A DNA stretch of 38,079 nt from Pigmentiphaga sp. NML080357 (GCF_002188465.1 NZ_NINW01000014.1:1-38079); one strand, 5' to 3'. Counted from the stretch's first letter, positions 1 through 12,126 are shown. The notes: generated by a model from the sequence alone, not told the origin. Numbers and translations: made by a program.

Positions 1-56
1 TCGGCCTCACGCAGTATCCGCACAATCTGCTCTTCGCTGTACCTTGCCTTCTTCAT
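1..56 (-). CDS. IS3-family transposase OrfA, N-terminal fragment cut by window edge
   Basis: Reading the minus strand from an ATG at 56 gives MKKARYSEEQIVRILREA before the window ends. This is the usual start of OrfA of IS3-family elements, the small helix-turn-helix protein made with OrfB by programmed frameshifting. Only 18 codons are visible, so the subgroup cannot be assigned. The flank to the right runs within a few bases into a porin remnant. I could not recognise a clean terminal inverted repeat, so the IS boundary is not fixed. Confidence 0.7.
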   Translation of the reverse strand, partial: MKKARYSEEQIVRILREA

Positions 57-72
57 CTCGCTTCCTTCTCGC

Positions 73-354
73 GTCGGAAGCTATTTTCTCAAACACCGTG
101 TGGCGCGAATTTCTCAGAGCAGGTCAGCTTGGACGTTGGGGTTCTCAGCACCGCTGCGTAAAGGCAAGCTGCTCGGCTCATATCAAACGGCAACGAAGTC
201 TGAGGTTAAACAATGGGCCTTGGGGTATCAATACAATCTGTCCAAGCGCACGGACCTATACTCGTTCTTCACTAGCACCGACTATCGAAACTTCACCGAG
301 TCTCGTAATTTCAGCGGTCGGCAGTTTGCACTTGGTCTACAACATCGCTTCTAG
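73..354 (+). pseudogene. C-terminal remnant of a Gram-negative porin
   Basis: This is an open frame with no proper start, ending at TAG 352-354. Its translation has alternating beta-strand character and ends GRQFALGLQHRF. The terminal Phe and a last strand of the type FALGLQHRF are typical of Burkholderiales general porins (OmpC-like trimeric beta-barrels of the outer membrane). Stretches such as WTLGFSAPLRKGKLLGSYQ and WALGYQYNLSKRTDLY also fit porin strands and turns. A full porin has about 350-400 residues. Here only about the last 90 remain, the rest having been replaced by the adjacent IS3-type sequence. It is probably not expressed. Confidence 0.7.
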
Positions 355-641
355 CGTTTAGGCGCAATGTAATTTTTTGACCTCAGCCACTCGCTCTCGC
401 CCGATCTCTCAAGATCGAGTCGGCTGGGTCTCTACCTCCGATCAGAGCCAACTAACACGCATGGTAGCCCTCGACACCAAACGCACGCGCCCGACAGACA
501 TGATATATATAGGCACAGGCTGGCGTTTTGCCTCAGCCAAGCAAGGCGAAGCTCTCCTCGATTACTCCTGGCGCACGAATCGCTCTAATTCTGGAACAAG
601 CGCCCACCCCATAGTTATATTGACTTCCTGTAAAATCAGCG
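355..641. other. Non-coding gap between porin remnant and response regulator
   Basis: I see no recognisable gene here. An open frame at 377-661 resembles no family I know and overlaps the regulator start. TTGACT and TAAAAT hexamers occur just before the regulator ATG but only 5 bp apart, so they do not form a sigma-70 promoter together. The promoter of the downstream two-component pair should lie in this stretch. Confidence 0.4.
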
Positions 642-1337
642 ATGAAGCTGCTAGTTGTTGAAGACGAAAGAAAGTTGGCGGCCTACCTTGCCCGTGGCCT
701 CCAGGAAGAGGGATATCAAGTCGACGTGGCTCACACCGGGTTGGACGGATTGCATCTGGCTGTCGAGTTTGACTATGATTTGATTTTGCTCGACTGGATG
801 TTGCCAGGCGTGGACGGATTCTCCATATTGCAGGTACTCCGTAGGACGCGCAAAACTCCTGTTTTGATGCTAACCGCTAAGAGCGATGTTGATGATCGCG
901 TGCGCGGTTTACGTGCTGGTGCCGATGATTACCTCACCAAGCCCTTTTCGTTTTCCGAACTCATAGCCCGCGTAGAAGCACTGCTGCGCCGCGGCGGATC
1001 GGAATCGGCCGACGCACCCCAGACCATGTTCAAAATGGCTGACCTTGAGGTGGATTTGGTCAAGCACCGAGCCCGGCGAGGCGACGAAGTGCTGGACTTG
1101 AGTCCCAAGGAGTTTTCACTGCTCAAGCTGTTCCTAGAACATCCTGGCAGAGCGCTCACGAGAACCTTCATTGCCGAACACGTGTGGAACATCAACTTCG
1201 ATACCGAGACGAACGTTGTCGAAGTAGCGATACGCAGACTGAGACTCAAGCTCGACACACCTTTTCCCAAGCCCTTGTTACACACAATACGTGGCGTAGG
1301 CTACATTCTCGAAGATCGTGATGCCCCCCCCAAGTAA
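642..1337 (+). CDS. OmpR/PhoB-family response regulator, heavy-metal (IrlR/CusR/CzcR) type
   Basis: A 231-residue two-domain regulator, the usual length of the family. The receiver domain (about 1-115) has the acidic pair E7/D8, phospho-acceptor D51 in LILLDWMLPG, T78 and K100 in DDYLTKPF. The C-terminal winged helix (about 125-225) ends in the standard wing, LLHTIRGVGYILED. Sequence and length fit the metal-sensing subgroup, which activates RND efflux operons when phosphorylated by its partner kinase. The stop overlaps the start of the kinase gene by about 17 bp, so the two are translationally coupled. The inducing metal cannot be read from the sequence. The nearby czcICBA operon is a plausible target, but it lies far away on the other strand. 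Confidence 0.9.
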   Translation: MKLLVVEDERKLAAYLARGLQEEGYQVDVAHTGLDGLHLAVEFDYDLILLDWMLPGVDGFSILQVLRRTRKTPVLMLTAKSDVDDRVRGLRAGADDYLTKPFSFSELIARVEALLRRGGSESADAPQTMFKMADLEVDLVKHRARRGDEVLDLSPKEFSLLKLFLEHPGRALTRTFIAEHVWNINFDTETNVVEVAIRRLRLKLDTPFPKPLLHTIRGVGYILEDRDAPPK

Positions 1338-2667
1338 GGTACGCTCACTCGGTAAAGAGCTTTCTTTCCGCTTGGCCTTACTAACGTTCTGCGGTTTGGC
1401 TTTGGTCAGTGCTATCGTCTATATTGCAACGGCCGTCCAGTTGGACGATCGACAAACCAGCCAACTTCTGCAATATAAAAAACTTGTGGAACATCTGGCT
1501 GCGGAGCACTCCCGCGCCCACGAAGCAGATCTCTTCAACCACAAGCTCGACGACCTGTTCGGTGGCCGCGCGGACATTTCGCTGACTCTAAAAACCGCAG
1601 CGGATGTACCTACATATGCGAGCAAGTCCTCGATAGGAGGATCTAGACGTACCTATCAGTTTATGCTCGCCACAGGTAGCGACGACCAAGCTCGAACGAC
1701 GGCTATCCTTACGCTGTCTACACAGAGAGATGACCAGTTGCTTCGGCATCTCGCTTTGACCTTATTCATCGTCGCATTGGGCGGAGCGTCCATCGTCTCG
1801 ACATGTGGATTCTTTTTGGTGCGATGCGGCTTGGCGCCGGTCGGGCACTTGGTGCGACAAGTCAAGGCAATCCCGACCAGCCGGATCCATACGCAGTTGG
1901 ACGGTTCTTTACAACCTGTAGAGCTCCAGCCCCTCGTAGAACAGTTTAACGCACTCTTACACCGGCTGGACCAAGCGTATGAGCAACAAAAGGGGTTCAA
2001 TGCCGATGTTGCACATGAGCTTCGTACGCCATTGGCGAACATGACTGCGAATAGCGAGCTTGCGCTGATCAGTTCTGCAGACCAACAAGCACTGCGCGAC
2101 GCCCTCGAATCCAATCTCGAAGAGCTAGGCCGCATGACGACAATCATCAGTGACACGCTCTTCCTCGCTCAGGCTGACCGAGGTGAAGAGGCAAGAAAAA
2201 GTCAGACGAGCAGTCTTTTGAACGAACTCCGCAACGTACTCGTCTATTACGAGGAAACTTTAGAAGAAGCGGACCTCAGAATCACGACAGAAGGTGATGC
2301 CGCGGGCGAATATGACATCTCCCTGCTAAGAAGGGCCATCTCGAATCTGGTCGAGAACGCCGCACGTCATGCGACCAAAGGCAGCGTCATTCTGCTACGG
2401 TTGTTGCGCGAAGGAACGAACACCGTGATCGAGGTAGAGAACACGGGGAGCCCAATTCCCCCAGAGCAGTTGGATCGCATCTTTCAACGCTTTTACCGAA
2501 TCGCTGAAAATCACAGCAACCATCGGCGCAATCACGGGCTTGGTCTCTCGATCGTCGCAGCGATCGCCAGGATGCATGGAGGCCAAGCATTCGCTCACTC
2601 CTCCGAGACAACGACGCGCATCGGGCTTCGCCTGCCCACGCATGCCAACTCTCCCAAACTTCTCTAG
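1321..2667 (+). CDS. Heavy-metal sensor histidine kinase, partner of the upstream regulator
   Basis: A membrane-bound sensor kinase of 448 residues from ATG 1321; a GTG one codon earlier is an alternative. The first transmembrane segment is at about 18-40, followed by a periplasmic sensor loop of about 100 residues and a second transmembrane segment near 145-168. A HAMP linker leads to the H-box FNADVAHELRTPLANM with the phosphorylated His at about 232. The ATPase domain shows the N-box ISNLVENAARHA and the G-box NHGLGLSIVAAIARMHGG. This architecture is that of the CusS/IrlS/CzcS group, which sense periplasmic metal ions. It overlaps the regulator gene and converges on another kinase gene 22 bp away. 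Confidence 0.9.
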   Translation: MPPPSKVRSLGKELSFRLALLTFCGLALVSAIVYIATAVQLDDRQTSQLLQYKKLVEHLAAEHSRAHEADLFNHKLDDLFGGRADISLTLKTAADVPTYASKSSIGGSRRTYQFMLATGSDDQARTTAILTLSTQRDDQLLRHLALTLFIVALGGASIVSTCGFFLVRCGLAPVGHLVRQVKAIPTSRIHTQLDGSLQPVELQPLVEQFNALLHRLDQAYEQQKGFNADVAHELRTPLANMTANSELALISSADQQALRDALESNLEELGRMTTIISDTLFLAQADRGEEARKSQTSSLLNELRNVLVYYEETLEEADLRITTEGDAAGEYDISLLRRAISNLVENAARHATKGSVILLRLLREGTNTVIEVENTGSPIPPEQLDRIFQRFYRIAENHSNHRRNHGLGLSIVAAIARMHGGQAFAHSSETTTRIGLRLPTHANSPKLL

Positions 2668-2689
2668 AGATCGAATAAGGAAGCGCCGC

Positions 2690-3964
2690 TCACGGGTAAG
2701 TGCTCTCGGAGTAGTCTATGCGTACAGCGGTGCCGCCCCCCTCGCTCCTGGACGCACGAATAGGCCATGCCAACCGTTCCGCTAGAATGCTTACCACGAC
2801 CAGACCCAGCCCTGACGACTTTCGCCTATTCCATGGGTCGTCTTTACTCAATGTAGTCAACAGGTCAAAGCCGGCATCATCGAGCCCGCCGCCCTGATCG
2901 CACACTTCAAGATAGTCTCTCTCCACCACCACGGCGATGAGCCCCACGGTATGCCGCAAGGCATTCTGAAGAATGTTGACCAAGAGCATCTTCGCCAAAG
3001 ATCGATCAGCGAACGTGACGGTATCACGTCGCTTGACTACGGAAATGCGAGAAGTACTAGCATCTACATTCGCTAGATCGGCAAGCGCTTCGGTCAACAA
3101 TTCGACGACATGAAAACGCTCTTCTCTAGTAGGGATCTCCTGCTTACGTCCCATCTTTAGAACCACTTCGAGGTTACCTGCCATCTCTTGAGCAGCCCGT
3201 TGCGCGCGTGTCAGCGTCTTCAAGTCTGCTTCCCCTAACCCCCCTCTGTCTCTCATGACATTCAACGCCCCGGTTACCACAGCAATCGGCGTACGCAACT
3301 CATGACTGGCCAATCGCAAAAGCGTTCGCTCCCTAGCGATATACGCTTCAAGTTCCCGCAGAAAAATATTGAAATTCTCCGCAATGGAATTCAGCGCTGA
3401 ATCGTGAAACTCTGTGGGCACTCTGTCAATTGTTTCGCTGGGCCGGGTCCTATCAATCATCAGCGCGAGCGAGCGAATCGGTCGTACAAGCCGCAGCCCC
3501 CCGACTCTGGCCAGGAAGAACGCCACGATCAGAACCAGAAAGCTCGTGCCCCACACTCCTCGCTCAAGGAGGACAATCTCGTTCTCGAAGAGAGTGATGT
3601 CTCTGGCCAAATAGAACGTACCACCTTCCACCGGTGTAATAGCGACGAGGAACGTCTTTTCGTTAAAAAAGACGTCGTCTGAAAAGGGTGCCTTCCGACC
3701 TTGAAATAGCTCGGGGAGCTCGATCTGGCTTAGTGACTCCGTCGGGACATAGAGGGCCATCATCCCTGGCGATGACCATTGCATCGGGGCACCCGTTGTC
3801 ACCGCACCAACGAGCGCCTCTCGAATCTGCCGCATATCCGTACGCAACATGGCTCGCTCAATACCTTCATGAGCCATCATTGACACTAGCACGACGGCGG
3901 CCAGGCAGAAGCCCGACACGGAGGCAACCAGCCACTGAATCCGAGTTGATATCGACCGGGTCAT
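2690..3964 (-). CDS. Sensor histidine kinase of the second two-component system
   Basis: A 424-residue kinase with a transmembrane segment at about 11-31, a periplasmic loop of about 105 residues and a second segment at about 137-153. A HAMP region follows. The H-box is LRLASHELRTPIAVV with His 221, the N-box LLVNILQNALRHT and the G-box SSGLGLVVVSILAE. Its periplasmic loop is unlike that of the convergent kinase at 1321-2667, so the two probably sense different signals. The gene starts one base after the regulator stop and is the last gene of the long minus-strand run behind czcICBA and the glycosyltransferases. Confidence 0.88.
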   Translation of the reverse strand: MTRSISTRIQWLVASVSGFCLAAVVLVSMMAHEGIERAMLRTDMRQIREALVGAVTTGAPMQWSSPGMMALYVPTESLSQIELPELFQGRKAPFSDDVFFNEKTFLVAITPVEGGTFYLARDITLFENEIVLLERGVWGTSFLVLIVAFFLARVGGLRLVRPIRSLALMIDRTRPSETIDRVPTEFHDSALNSIAENFNIFLRELEAYIARERTLLRLASHELRTPIAVVTGALNVMRDRGGLGEADLKTLTRAQRAAQEMAGNLEVVLKMGRKQEIPTREERFHVVELLTEALADLANVDASTSRISVVKRRDTVTFADRSLAKMLLVNILQNALRHTVGLIAVVVERDYLEVCDQGGGLDDAGFDLLTTLSKDDPWNRRKSSGLGLVVVSILAERLAWPIRASRSEGGGTAVRIDYSESTYP

Positions 3965-3965
3965 T

Positions 3966-4661
3966 TCACTCTTCGTCAGGTTGAATTAGCCTGTAGCCCC
4001 GCCCTCTTATTGTTCTGATTAAGTCAGCATTTACGGTTATCTTTAGCAGACGCCGCAAGTTGTATATATGGGTCCGCAATGTATGAGCATCGACTTCTCG
4101 ATCTTTGACCGAAAGTTCTGCCATAAGCTCCTCATAGCTCACGAAGCTTGGATAACGCTTGATTAGGGTCTCGAAAATCACGGCTCCGCTCGATCCCAGT
4201 TCGACACTCGGCCCACCTTCTACCGATAATGTCAGCGTTCCTTGATCAAAGCCAAGCACCCCTGCGCGAATCGTTTTTTTCCTGACTGAAGACCGTCGAT
4301 GCAGCGCCTCAATGCGGGCCTTGAGTTCACGCAGATCAAACGGCTTCACCAAGTAGTCGTCGGCTCCACTCTCAAACCCTTCCATCTTGTCCTCTACTTC
4401 GGACCGAGCAGTTACCAGAATAATAGGAGTGGAGGATCCCAACTCACCGCGGACCTTTCGACAAAGCTCAATCCCCGACAAGGCGGGCAACATCACATCC
4501 AAAATGATGACGTCATACTGATTGACGCCGAGCAGATGTAGAGCTGTCAAGCCATCATAAGCAAAGTCGAGCGCATAACGCTGTTCGCCCAAATATTCCA
4601 TAATATTTTCGGCCAACTGCAATTGATCTTCGACGATGAGAACCCGGATCAAACGGTCCAT
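3966..4661 (-). CDS. OmpR-family response regulator of the second two-component system
   Basis: A 231-residue receiver plus winged-helix regulator. I use the ATG at 4661 (MDRLIRVLIVEDQ) because the longer open frame runs back into the glycosyltransferase gene. The 4661 start lies one base after that gene's stop. Phospho-acceptor D55 lies in VIILDVMLPA and the conserved Lys is K106 in DDYLVKPF. The C-terminal domain ends with the wing LIRTIRGRGYRLIQ. Its placement behind three lipid-linked sugar transfer genes suggests that it regulates envelope modification, as PmrA/QseB-type regulators do. That role is inferred from context only. Confidence 0.88.
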   Translation of the reverse strand: MDRLIRVLIVEDQLQLAENIMEYLGEQRYALDFAYDGLTALHLLGVNQYDVIILDVMLPALSGIELCRKVRGELGSSTPIILVTARSEVEDKMEGFESGADDYLVKPFDLRELKARIEALHRRSSVRKKTIRAGVLGFDQGTLTLSVEGGPSVELGSSGAVIFETLIKRYPSFVSYEELMAELSVKDREVDAHTLRTHIYNLRRLLKITVNADLIRTIRGRGYRLIQPDEE

Positions 4662-4662
4662 A

Positions 4663-6153
4663 TCATACTGCGCGGGCGGTGAGGTGCACGAGTCTTGAGG
4701 ATGACTCTGGAATGTCAGCTGTCGAAACCACGACGAGGAAATAGCGTTTGTTCTCATACGCAAGCTTCCAGCCAGAAGGAATCATTCGAGTGAACTCTTT
4801 GAAGACTAGCTTCGGGACTGCCACGTTGACCGGTTGATCAGAGGAGGCCAGTATTGCGAAGAGATCGCGCAACGCTACCTGCTCGGCTTTGCCTGCTGAG
4901 TAAAATCTTGCTGAGAATGGCATTGCGTCCACGTAGATAAGGCGCGCATCGGTACCAGCACCGCGGCTCTGGGCATAACGAATCAGCGATCGCTCTGACT
5001 TCACCCGATCAGGCCAATCACTTACCACGCCGGTGAGCACGAGGCATATCAGTGGCACGAGTGCGCCCGCAACTACAACACCCTTGTTCTTGATAGACCA
5101 TCCCCTCCTGCGAATATACAGGGCGCTGAGCATGGCGAAGGCAGGTAACCCAGGTAGTACATATGTCCACAGGATGTTATGAGCGAATGAAAAAAAGAAC
5201 ATGGGAAACACCGCCCACGACGCCATGTATTTCACTTCATCGTCGCGCACAAGCATAGGTATATCGGCGAAAGTGGAGCGTCTGAACACCGCCTCGAGCA
5301 GAGCCACCAGTAGTACCAAACTCCATGGGAATGCAGCCACCCCCCAATTCCACCATATGGCGCCAAACGGCTTGAGATGGGCCGAACCGTACAGGTCCCC
5401 CTGCCAACCTGGCTCCAGGAATCGCAGTAAATGTTCGCCGATGATGAAGTATTGGAGAAAGCCAGGGGTTCGAATTTCCGCCATACCGTACCACGGCAGA
5501 ACCAAAAGCGCAGTTAGCAGCCCCCCCCTTAACCACGGCAAGCTGCGCAACGAGCTCCAATGCATCCGCGACAAGCACAGCCAGATCAATATTGGCCCAA
5601 CGATTAGGACGGCGGCCAGAGGCCCCTTTGCCAAGAGGCCGATAACAATACCGAGAAAGAAGCCGTAACCCCAGGCTTGGCTCTGATTAAGCACAGCCAA
5701 TCTGAACGACACCATACTCAGCGTGGTTCCTAATGCTAGAAAAGGATCGGTCAACACGGCGCCGGCGCCAACAAACGCGAGTAAAGACGTGGCAAGAATC
5801 CATGCCGTCAATTGCGCGCTAGCTAGATCCCGGACCGTACGCAAATATGCGAACGCTAGCGCGATAGTTGCTGATGCGACCATCAAGGATGGCAACCGCC
5901 CTGCGATCTCATTTACGCCAAATAGACGAAAGCTCGCAGCTTGGGCCCAGAATGACAATGGCGGCTTTCCCCAAAATGGCACGCCTGGCGAGAACCAAGG
6001 TGTCACCCAGTTATCCGTTTCGATCATGAGACGGGCTATTTCTGCGTATCGGGGCTCCGATGTATCAATGAAAGGCACTAGGTACATCGCGACAACGCGA
6101 ACACCGATCACTGCACCAAGCAGGAGGACTATCAGTCGAGTGTTAGATGCCAT
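4663..6153 (-). CDS. ArnT-like GT39-family membrane glycosyltransferase
   Basis: A 496-residue polytopic membrane protein. The N-terminus has the family hallmark DTSEPRYAEIARLM after the first transmembrane helix (compare the DxxEARYAEI motif of ArnT and PMT proteins), then GKPPLSFWAQA. About ten hydrophobic helices follow, with a soluble C-terminal domain from about residue 395. Proteins of this kind transfer a sugar from an undecaprenyl-phosphate carrier to an outer-leaflet acceptor such as lipid A. It lies between a GtrB-like enzyme, which would make the lipid-linked sugar, and a two-component system, with gaps of 5 and 1 bp. The sugar and acceptor are unknown, and homology to ArnT does not prove aminoarabinose transfer. 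Confidence 0.85.
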   Translation of the reverse strand: MASNTRLIVLLLGAVIGVRVVAMYLVPFIDTSEPRYAEIARLMIETDNWVTPWFSPGVPFWGKPPLSFWAQAASFRLFGVNEIAGRLPSLMVASATIALAFAYLRTVRDLASAQLTAWILATSLLAFVGAGAVLTDPFLALGTTLSMVSFRLAVLNQSQAWGYGFFLGIVIGLLAKGPLAAVLIVGPILIWLCLSRMHWSSLRSLPWLRGGLLTALLVLPWYGMAEIRTPGFLQYFIIGEHLLRFLEPGWQGDLYGSAHLKPFGAIWWNWGVAAFPWSLVLLVALLEAVFRRSTFADIPMLVRDDEVKYMASWAVFPMFFFSFAHNILWTYVLPGLPAFAMLSALYIRRRGWSIKNKGVVVAGALVPLICLVLTGVVSDWPDRVKSERSLIRYAQSRGAGTDARLIYVDAMPFSARFYSAGKAEQVALRDLFAILASSDQPVNVAVPKLVFKEFTRMIPSGWKLAYENKRYFLVVVSTADIPESSSRLVHLTARAV

Positions 6154-6158
6154 TCGAA

Positions 6159-7151
6159 TCAGTGCTGACGTTGCTGCGCCGGCATATGCGCCCGCTCGAC
6201 TATGCCCTGTATCAGATAAACCGGCCGCTGTTTGATTTCCGTATGAATTCGTCCCACATATGTACCTAGCACCCCGATAGTCGAGAGCTGCAAGCCGGAC
6301 AGGAATGCCAACAGCGCAACGAACGCAAGCGGAACAGATATCGACTCACCATAAAGCAAAGCACGAGCTATGACGAAGAGGCCAAGCACCGAACCTATAA
6401 TCAGAATGATGGCTCCGGCAATGGAAGCTATGCGAAGTGGGCTGAGCGAGAACGAGGTGATACCATCAAAGCCAAGCTTCGCCAGATTAGCCAACCCCCA
6501 TTTGCTTTTGCCGGCCGCACGCGGTGCTCGATCATAGAGAATCGTCGTGGTGGGCATGCCGATCCACGCGAAGAGTCCTTTCATGTATCGACTGCGTTCC
6601 GTCATGCTTCTCATCGCGGCAACGGCTCGCCTGCTCAGCAGCCGAAAGTCGCCGGTGTCCGGCGGTATTGCGACCTCGCTCAACCGATTCAAGATTCGAT
6701 AGTAGAGATGTGCCGAGACACGTTTCATCCATGTATCTCCCACTCGGGTCCGTCGACGCATTACTACAACGTCCGAGCCCGCTCGCCAAGCATGAATCAT
6801 GTCTGGAATCAGCTCTGGCGGATCTTGCATATCTGCATCGAGGATGATGACGGCATCCCCTCGGGCATAGTCAAGTCCCGCTGTCATCGCCGCCTCTTTT
6901 CCAAAATTTCTCGACAGATGAATGACACGCACAGCATCCATGTCGCTCGCAACGCGATCGAGGTATAGGGACGTGCCATCAGTGCTACCGTCATCGATGA
7001 ATAGCAATTCATACGAAAGCGAGAGCGAGTCCAATACATTCCTGAGCCGGGCCAAACAGACGGGTAGCACGGCTAATTCGTTGAACACCGGGATGATGAC
7101 GGTCACTACAAGCGGTGCCGATGGGAAATGCGGCAAGAGTGCGCCACTCAT
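6159..7151 (-). CDS. GtrB/DPM1-like polyprenyl-phosphate glycosyltransferase (GT2)
   Basis: A 330-residue enzyme with an N-terminal GT2 domain and two C-terminal transmembrane helices, the standard GtrB/YfdH layout. The nucleotide-binding start is VTVIIPVFNE. The acidic motifs are FIDDGSTDGT and IILDADMQDPP, followed by a conserved DTGDFRLLSRR. It should transfer a sugar from a nucleotide donor to undecaprenyl phosphate on the cytoplasmic face. The ATG at 7151 overlaps the stop of the GtrA-like gene as ATGA. The open frame extends 35 codons further upstream, but the domain start and the overlap favour 7151. It acts with the GtrA-like flippase and the GT39 enzyme. Confidence 0.9.
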   Translation of the reverse strand: MSGALLPHFPSAPLVVTVIIPVFNELAVLPVCLARLRNVLDSLSLSYELLFIDDGSTDGTSLYLDRVASDMDAVRVIHLSRNFGKEAAMTAGLDYARGDAVIILDADMQDPPELIPDMIHAWRAGSDVVVMRRRTRVGDTWMKRVSAHLYYRILNRLSEVAIPPDTGDFRLLSRRAVAAMRSMTERSRYMKGLFAWIGMPTTTILYDRAPRAAGKSKWGLANLAKLGFDGITSFSLSPLRIASIAGAIILIIGSVLGLFVIARALLYGESISVPLAFVALLAFLSGLQLSTIGVLGTYVGRIHTEIKQRPVYLIQGIVERAHMPAQQRQH

Positions 7152-7603
7152 GAGCGAAAAATCCGCCTTGTCATAAAAAAATTGAAGACGGCTACGAGCG
7201 CGGTGGTCAGCAGTTGTGCTGAAGCAACATTCGTAGACAAATTGTCGAATACCCATTTGAAAATCGTTGAATTAAGCGACCAGCCGGCACACACTAGTAA
7301 AGCGTAAGGTAGTGCATGTAAAAACGCTGTCCTGGAGCTAGGAAAAGTTATCGTGCGCTGCCATACAAAGTTGACAAAGGCGCCCGTGATCGCACCAATG
7401 GAGGTTGCAACCACGGGGCTGACAGAGCAAACGATCAATACAAACATCGTCAGCCAGTGCATACCTGTGGCCGCAACTGCTCCAACCAGATAGCTACTCG
7501 CCAAACGAGAATAAACGCAGATCCAAGTTCTCAGCAGAGAATCTCCTTCAGAGATGTCCGGATGCGGTGGAGTGTAGCGAGAGCTACCCCAAGCCTTGAT
7601 CAA
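7148..7603 (-). CDS. GtrA-family membrane protein, putative lipid-linked sugar flippase
   Basis: A short protein (up to 151 residues) with four predicted transmembrane helices. It carries GtrA-family features such as GAITGAFVNFVWQRTITF in the second and third helices and FFMTRRIFRS at the end. GtrA proteins are thought to flip undecaprenyl-phosphate-linked sugars. The start is uncertain. The frame opens with TTG at 7603 and contains no ATG before the first helix. A good ribosome-binding sequence AAGGAG (7543-7548) sits 5 bp before a CTG codon at 7537, which would give an N-terminus of usual GtrA length. TTG 7504 is another option. The end overlaps the GtrB-like start (ATGA). Confidence 0.82.
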   Translation of the reverse strand: MIKAWGSSRYTPPHPDISEGDSLLRTWICVYSRLASSYLVGAVAATGMHWLTMFVLIVCSVSPVVATSIGAITGAFVNFVWQRTITFPSSRTAFLHALPYALLVCAGWSLNSTIFKWVFDNLSTNVASAQLLTTALVAVFNFFMTRRIFRS

Positions 7604-7666
7604 CGGATAATCAAGAATTCGTCAAAGTTGATTTGCTCCGTGTGAAGCAGCTCTGCTCTATGAGAG

Positions 7667-7690
7667 CGCCCCGACTTGATCGTCGGGGCG
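7667..7690 (-). terminator. Perfect hairpin after czcA
   Basis: A 9-bp perfect stem (CGCCCCGAC / GTCGGGGCG) with a 6-base loop lies 19 bp past the czcA stop and before the GtrA-like gene. The minus-strand sequence after the stem lacks a U-tract. It could therefore be an attenuator, an RNA-stabilising hairpin or an RNA processing site rather than a strong intrinsic terminator. Confidence 0.55.
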
Positions 7691-7708
7691 TCAGTCCGTC
7701 CAAGTAGG

Positions 7709-10891
<3,183 letters not shown>

Positions 10892-10926
10892 CTAGATGCG
10901 TGCGATGCGAGCCATCTCGGTCAAGT

Positions 10927-12126
10927 TCAGTGAGCATGTTCCGCCTCACTCTTGCCGAGCTCCGCCTTCAACGTGAAAGTATTGGTGGCTGCGTAGCGCT
11001 GCCCAGGTGCGAGACCGCCAGTCACTTCGACGGAGACACCATCCGAGCGTCCCACCTGAACCTTCTGAGCCTTGAAGCCCTCAGGAACAACCAGGAAAAT
11101 CGTGCTTGAGTTATCTACCGTTTGAATCGCAGACGCGGGTACGGCAATAGCCACCGGTTGAGGCTTTGCCATGACTTCGGCCGTAATGAACAGCCCAGGG
11201 CGCCACAACGCCCCCGGGTTCTGTAACGTGACTCTCGCGGTGGCCGTTCGGGTCTGATCGCCGATCAGGGGTCCCACATAGTCCACGGTTCCCTCGGTGG
11301 TCTGCGAGAACGCACTTGTCGAGATTCGAACCTTTTCTCCGACGCTAACCACAGGAAGGTCTTTGGGCGCAACGATGAACTCCGCCCAGACCGTACGTAG
11401 ATCTGCGATCGTGAACGCCTGCTCGGTCTCGGTGACGGCTTCGCCCAATGTCATATGCTTGGCGATGATCACACCCTCGAAAGGTGCCCGCAACGCGTAC
11501 TGGTTGAGTCCGGAAGCTACCGGCCCAGCTCCAACAGCCGCCAGCTTCTGACGCGCATTCTGCACAGCAATGTTTGCTTCCTCTCTTGCGGTTTTGGCCT
11601 GAAGAAACTCTTGCTCAGCAGACACCTTCTCGTTCCACAGCCGTTCTTCGCGCTTGAATGTCTGATCGGCCAGCTCCGCCCGCCGCTGTGCAGCCGTCAA
11701 CTCGCTTCGCAGATCAGACAAGCTCGTACTGGCGATCATCGCTAGTACCTGCCCGCCTTTGACTGTTTGCCCCAGATCGGCAGAGACGGCTTCGACAATG
11801 CCTGCTACCCGCGGCACCACGTGTGCCAACCGATCTGCATTGAACCGGATTTCCCCGGGGAAGCGCGTAGACGGAGTGATTGTGCCGGGACCTGCAATAG
11901 AAACTCGAATATCGCTTTGAGCCGTCTGCTCGGCCGTGAGCTTGATTACGCCTTCATCATCATGCCCTTCTTCGGTAGTGCGGGTACCGTTATCACTTTC
12001 CTGGCCATGACCATGACCATCGCCGTCGTCATGCGAACCAGGCTGATAGAGAATTCCGAACATGGCAAAGGCGCCGGCCGCAACGAGGGCTGCCGCGACG
12101 ATAGCCTGCTTCTTAGTAATCGACAT
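10927..12126 (-). CDS. czcB: CzcB, periplasmic membrane-fusion protein of the Czc pump
   Basis: A 399-residue adaptor linking CzcA to CzcC. One N-terminal membrane anchor (about 8-27) is followed by a His/Asp-rich segment (HDDGDGHGHGQE, then EEGHDDEG) likely to bind metal. Next come the barrel-sandwich half VVPRVAGIVEAVSADLGQTV, a coiled-coil hairpin (about 135-195) and the return half FEGVIIAKHMTLGEAV. The protein ends with EAEHAH, another possible metal site. The His-rich regions are characteristic of CzcB. The gene starts 9 bp after czcC. Confidence 0.95.
   Translation of the reverse strand: MSITKKQAIVAAALVAAGAFAMFGILYQPGSHDDGDGHGHGQESDNGTRTTEEGHDDEGVIKLTAEQTAQSDIRVSIAGPGTITPSTRFPGEIRFNADRLAHVVPRVAGIVEAVSADLGQTVKGGQVLAMIASTSLSDLRSELTAAQRRAELADQTFKREERLWNEKVSAEQEFLQAKTAREEANIAVQNARQKLAAVGAGPVASGLNQYALRAPFEGVIIAKHMTLGEAVTETEQAFTIADLRTVWAEFIVAPKDLPVVSVGEKVRISTSAFSQTTEGTVDYVGPLIGDQTRTATARVTLQNPGALWRPGLFITAEVMAKPQPVAIAVPASAIQTVDNSSTIFLVVPEGFKAQKVQVGRSDGVSVEVTGGLAPGQRYAATNTFTLKAELGKSEAEHAH

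Noticed and set aside
377-661. 94-codon plus-strand open frame before the response regulator
   Set aside because: No recognisable domain or ribosome-binding site, and it overlaps the well-supported regulator start.
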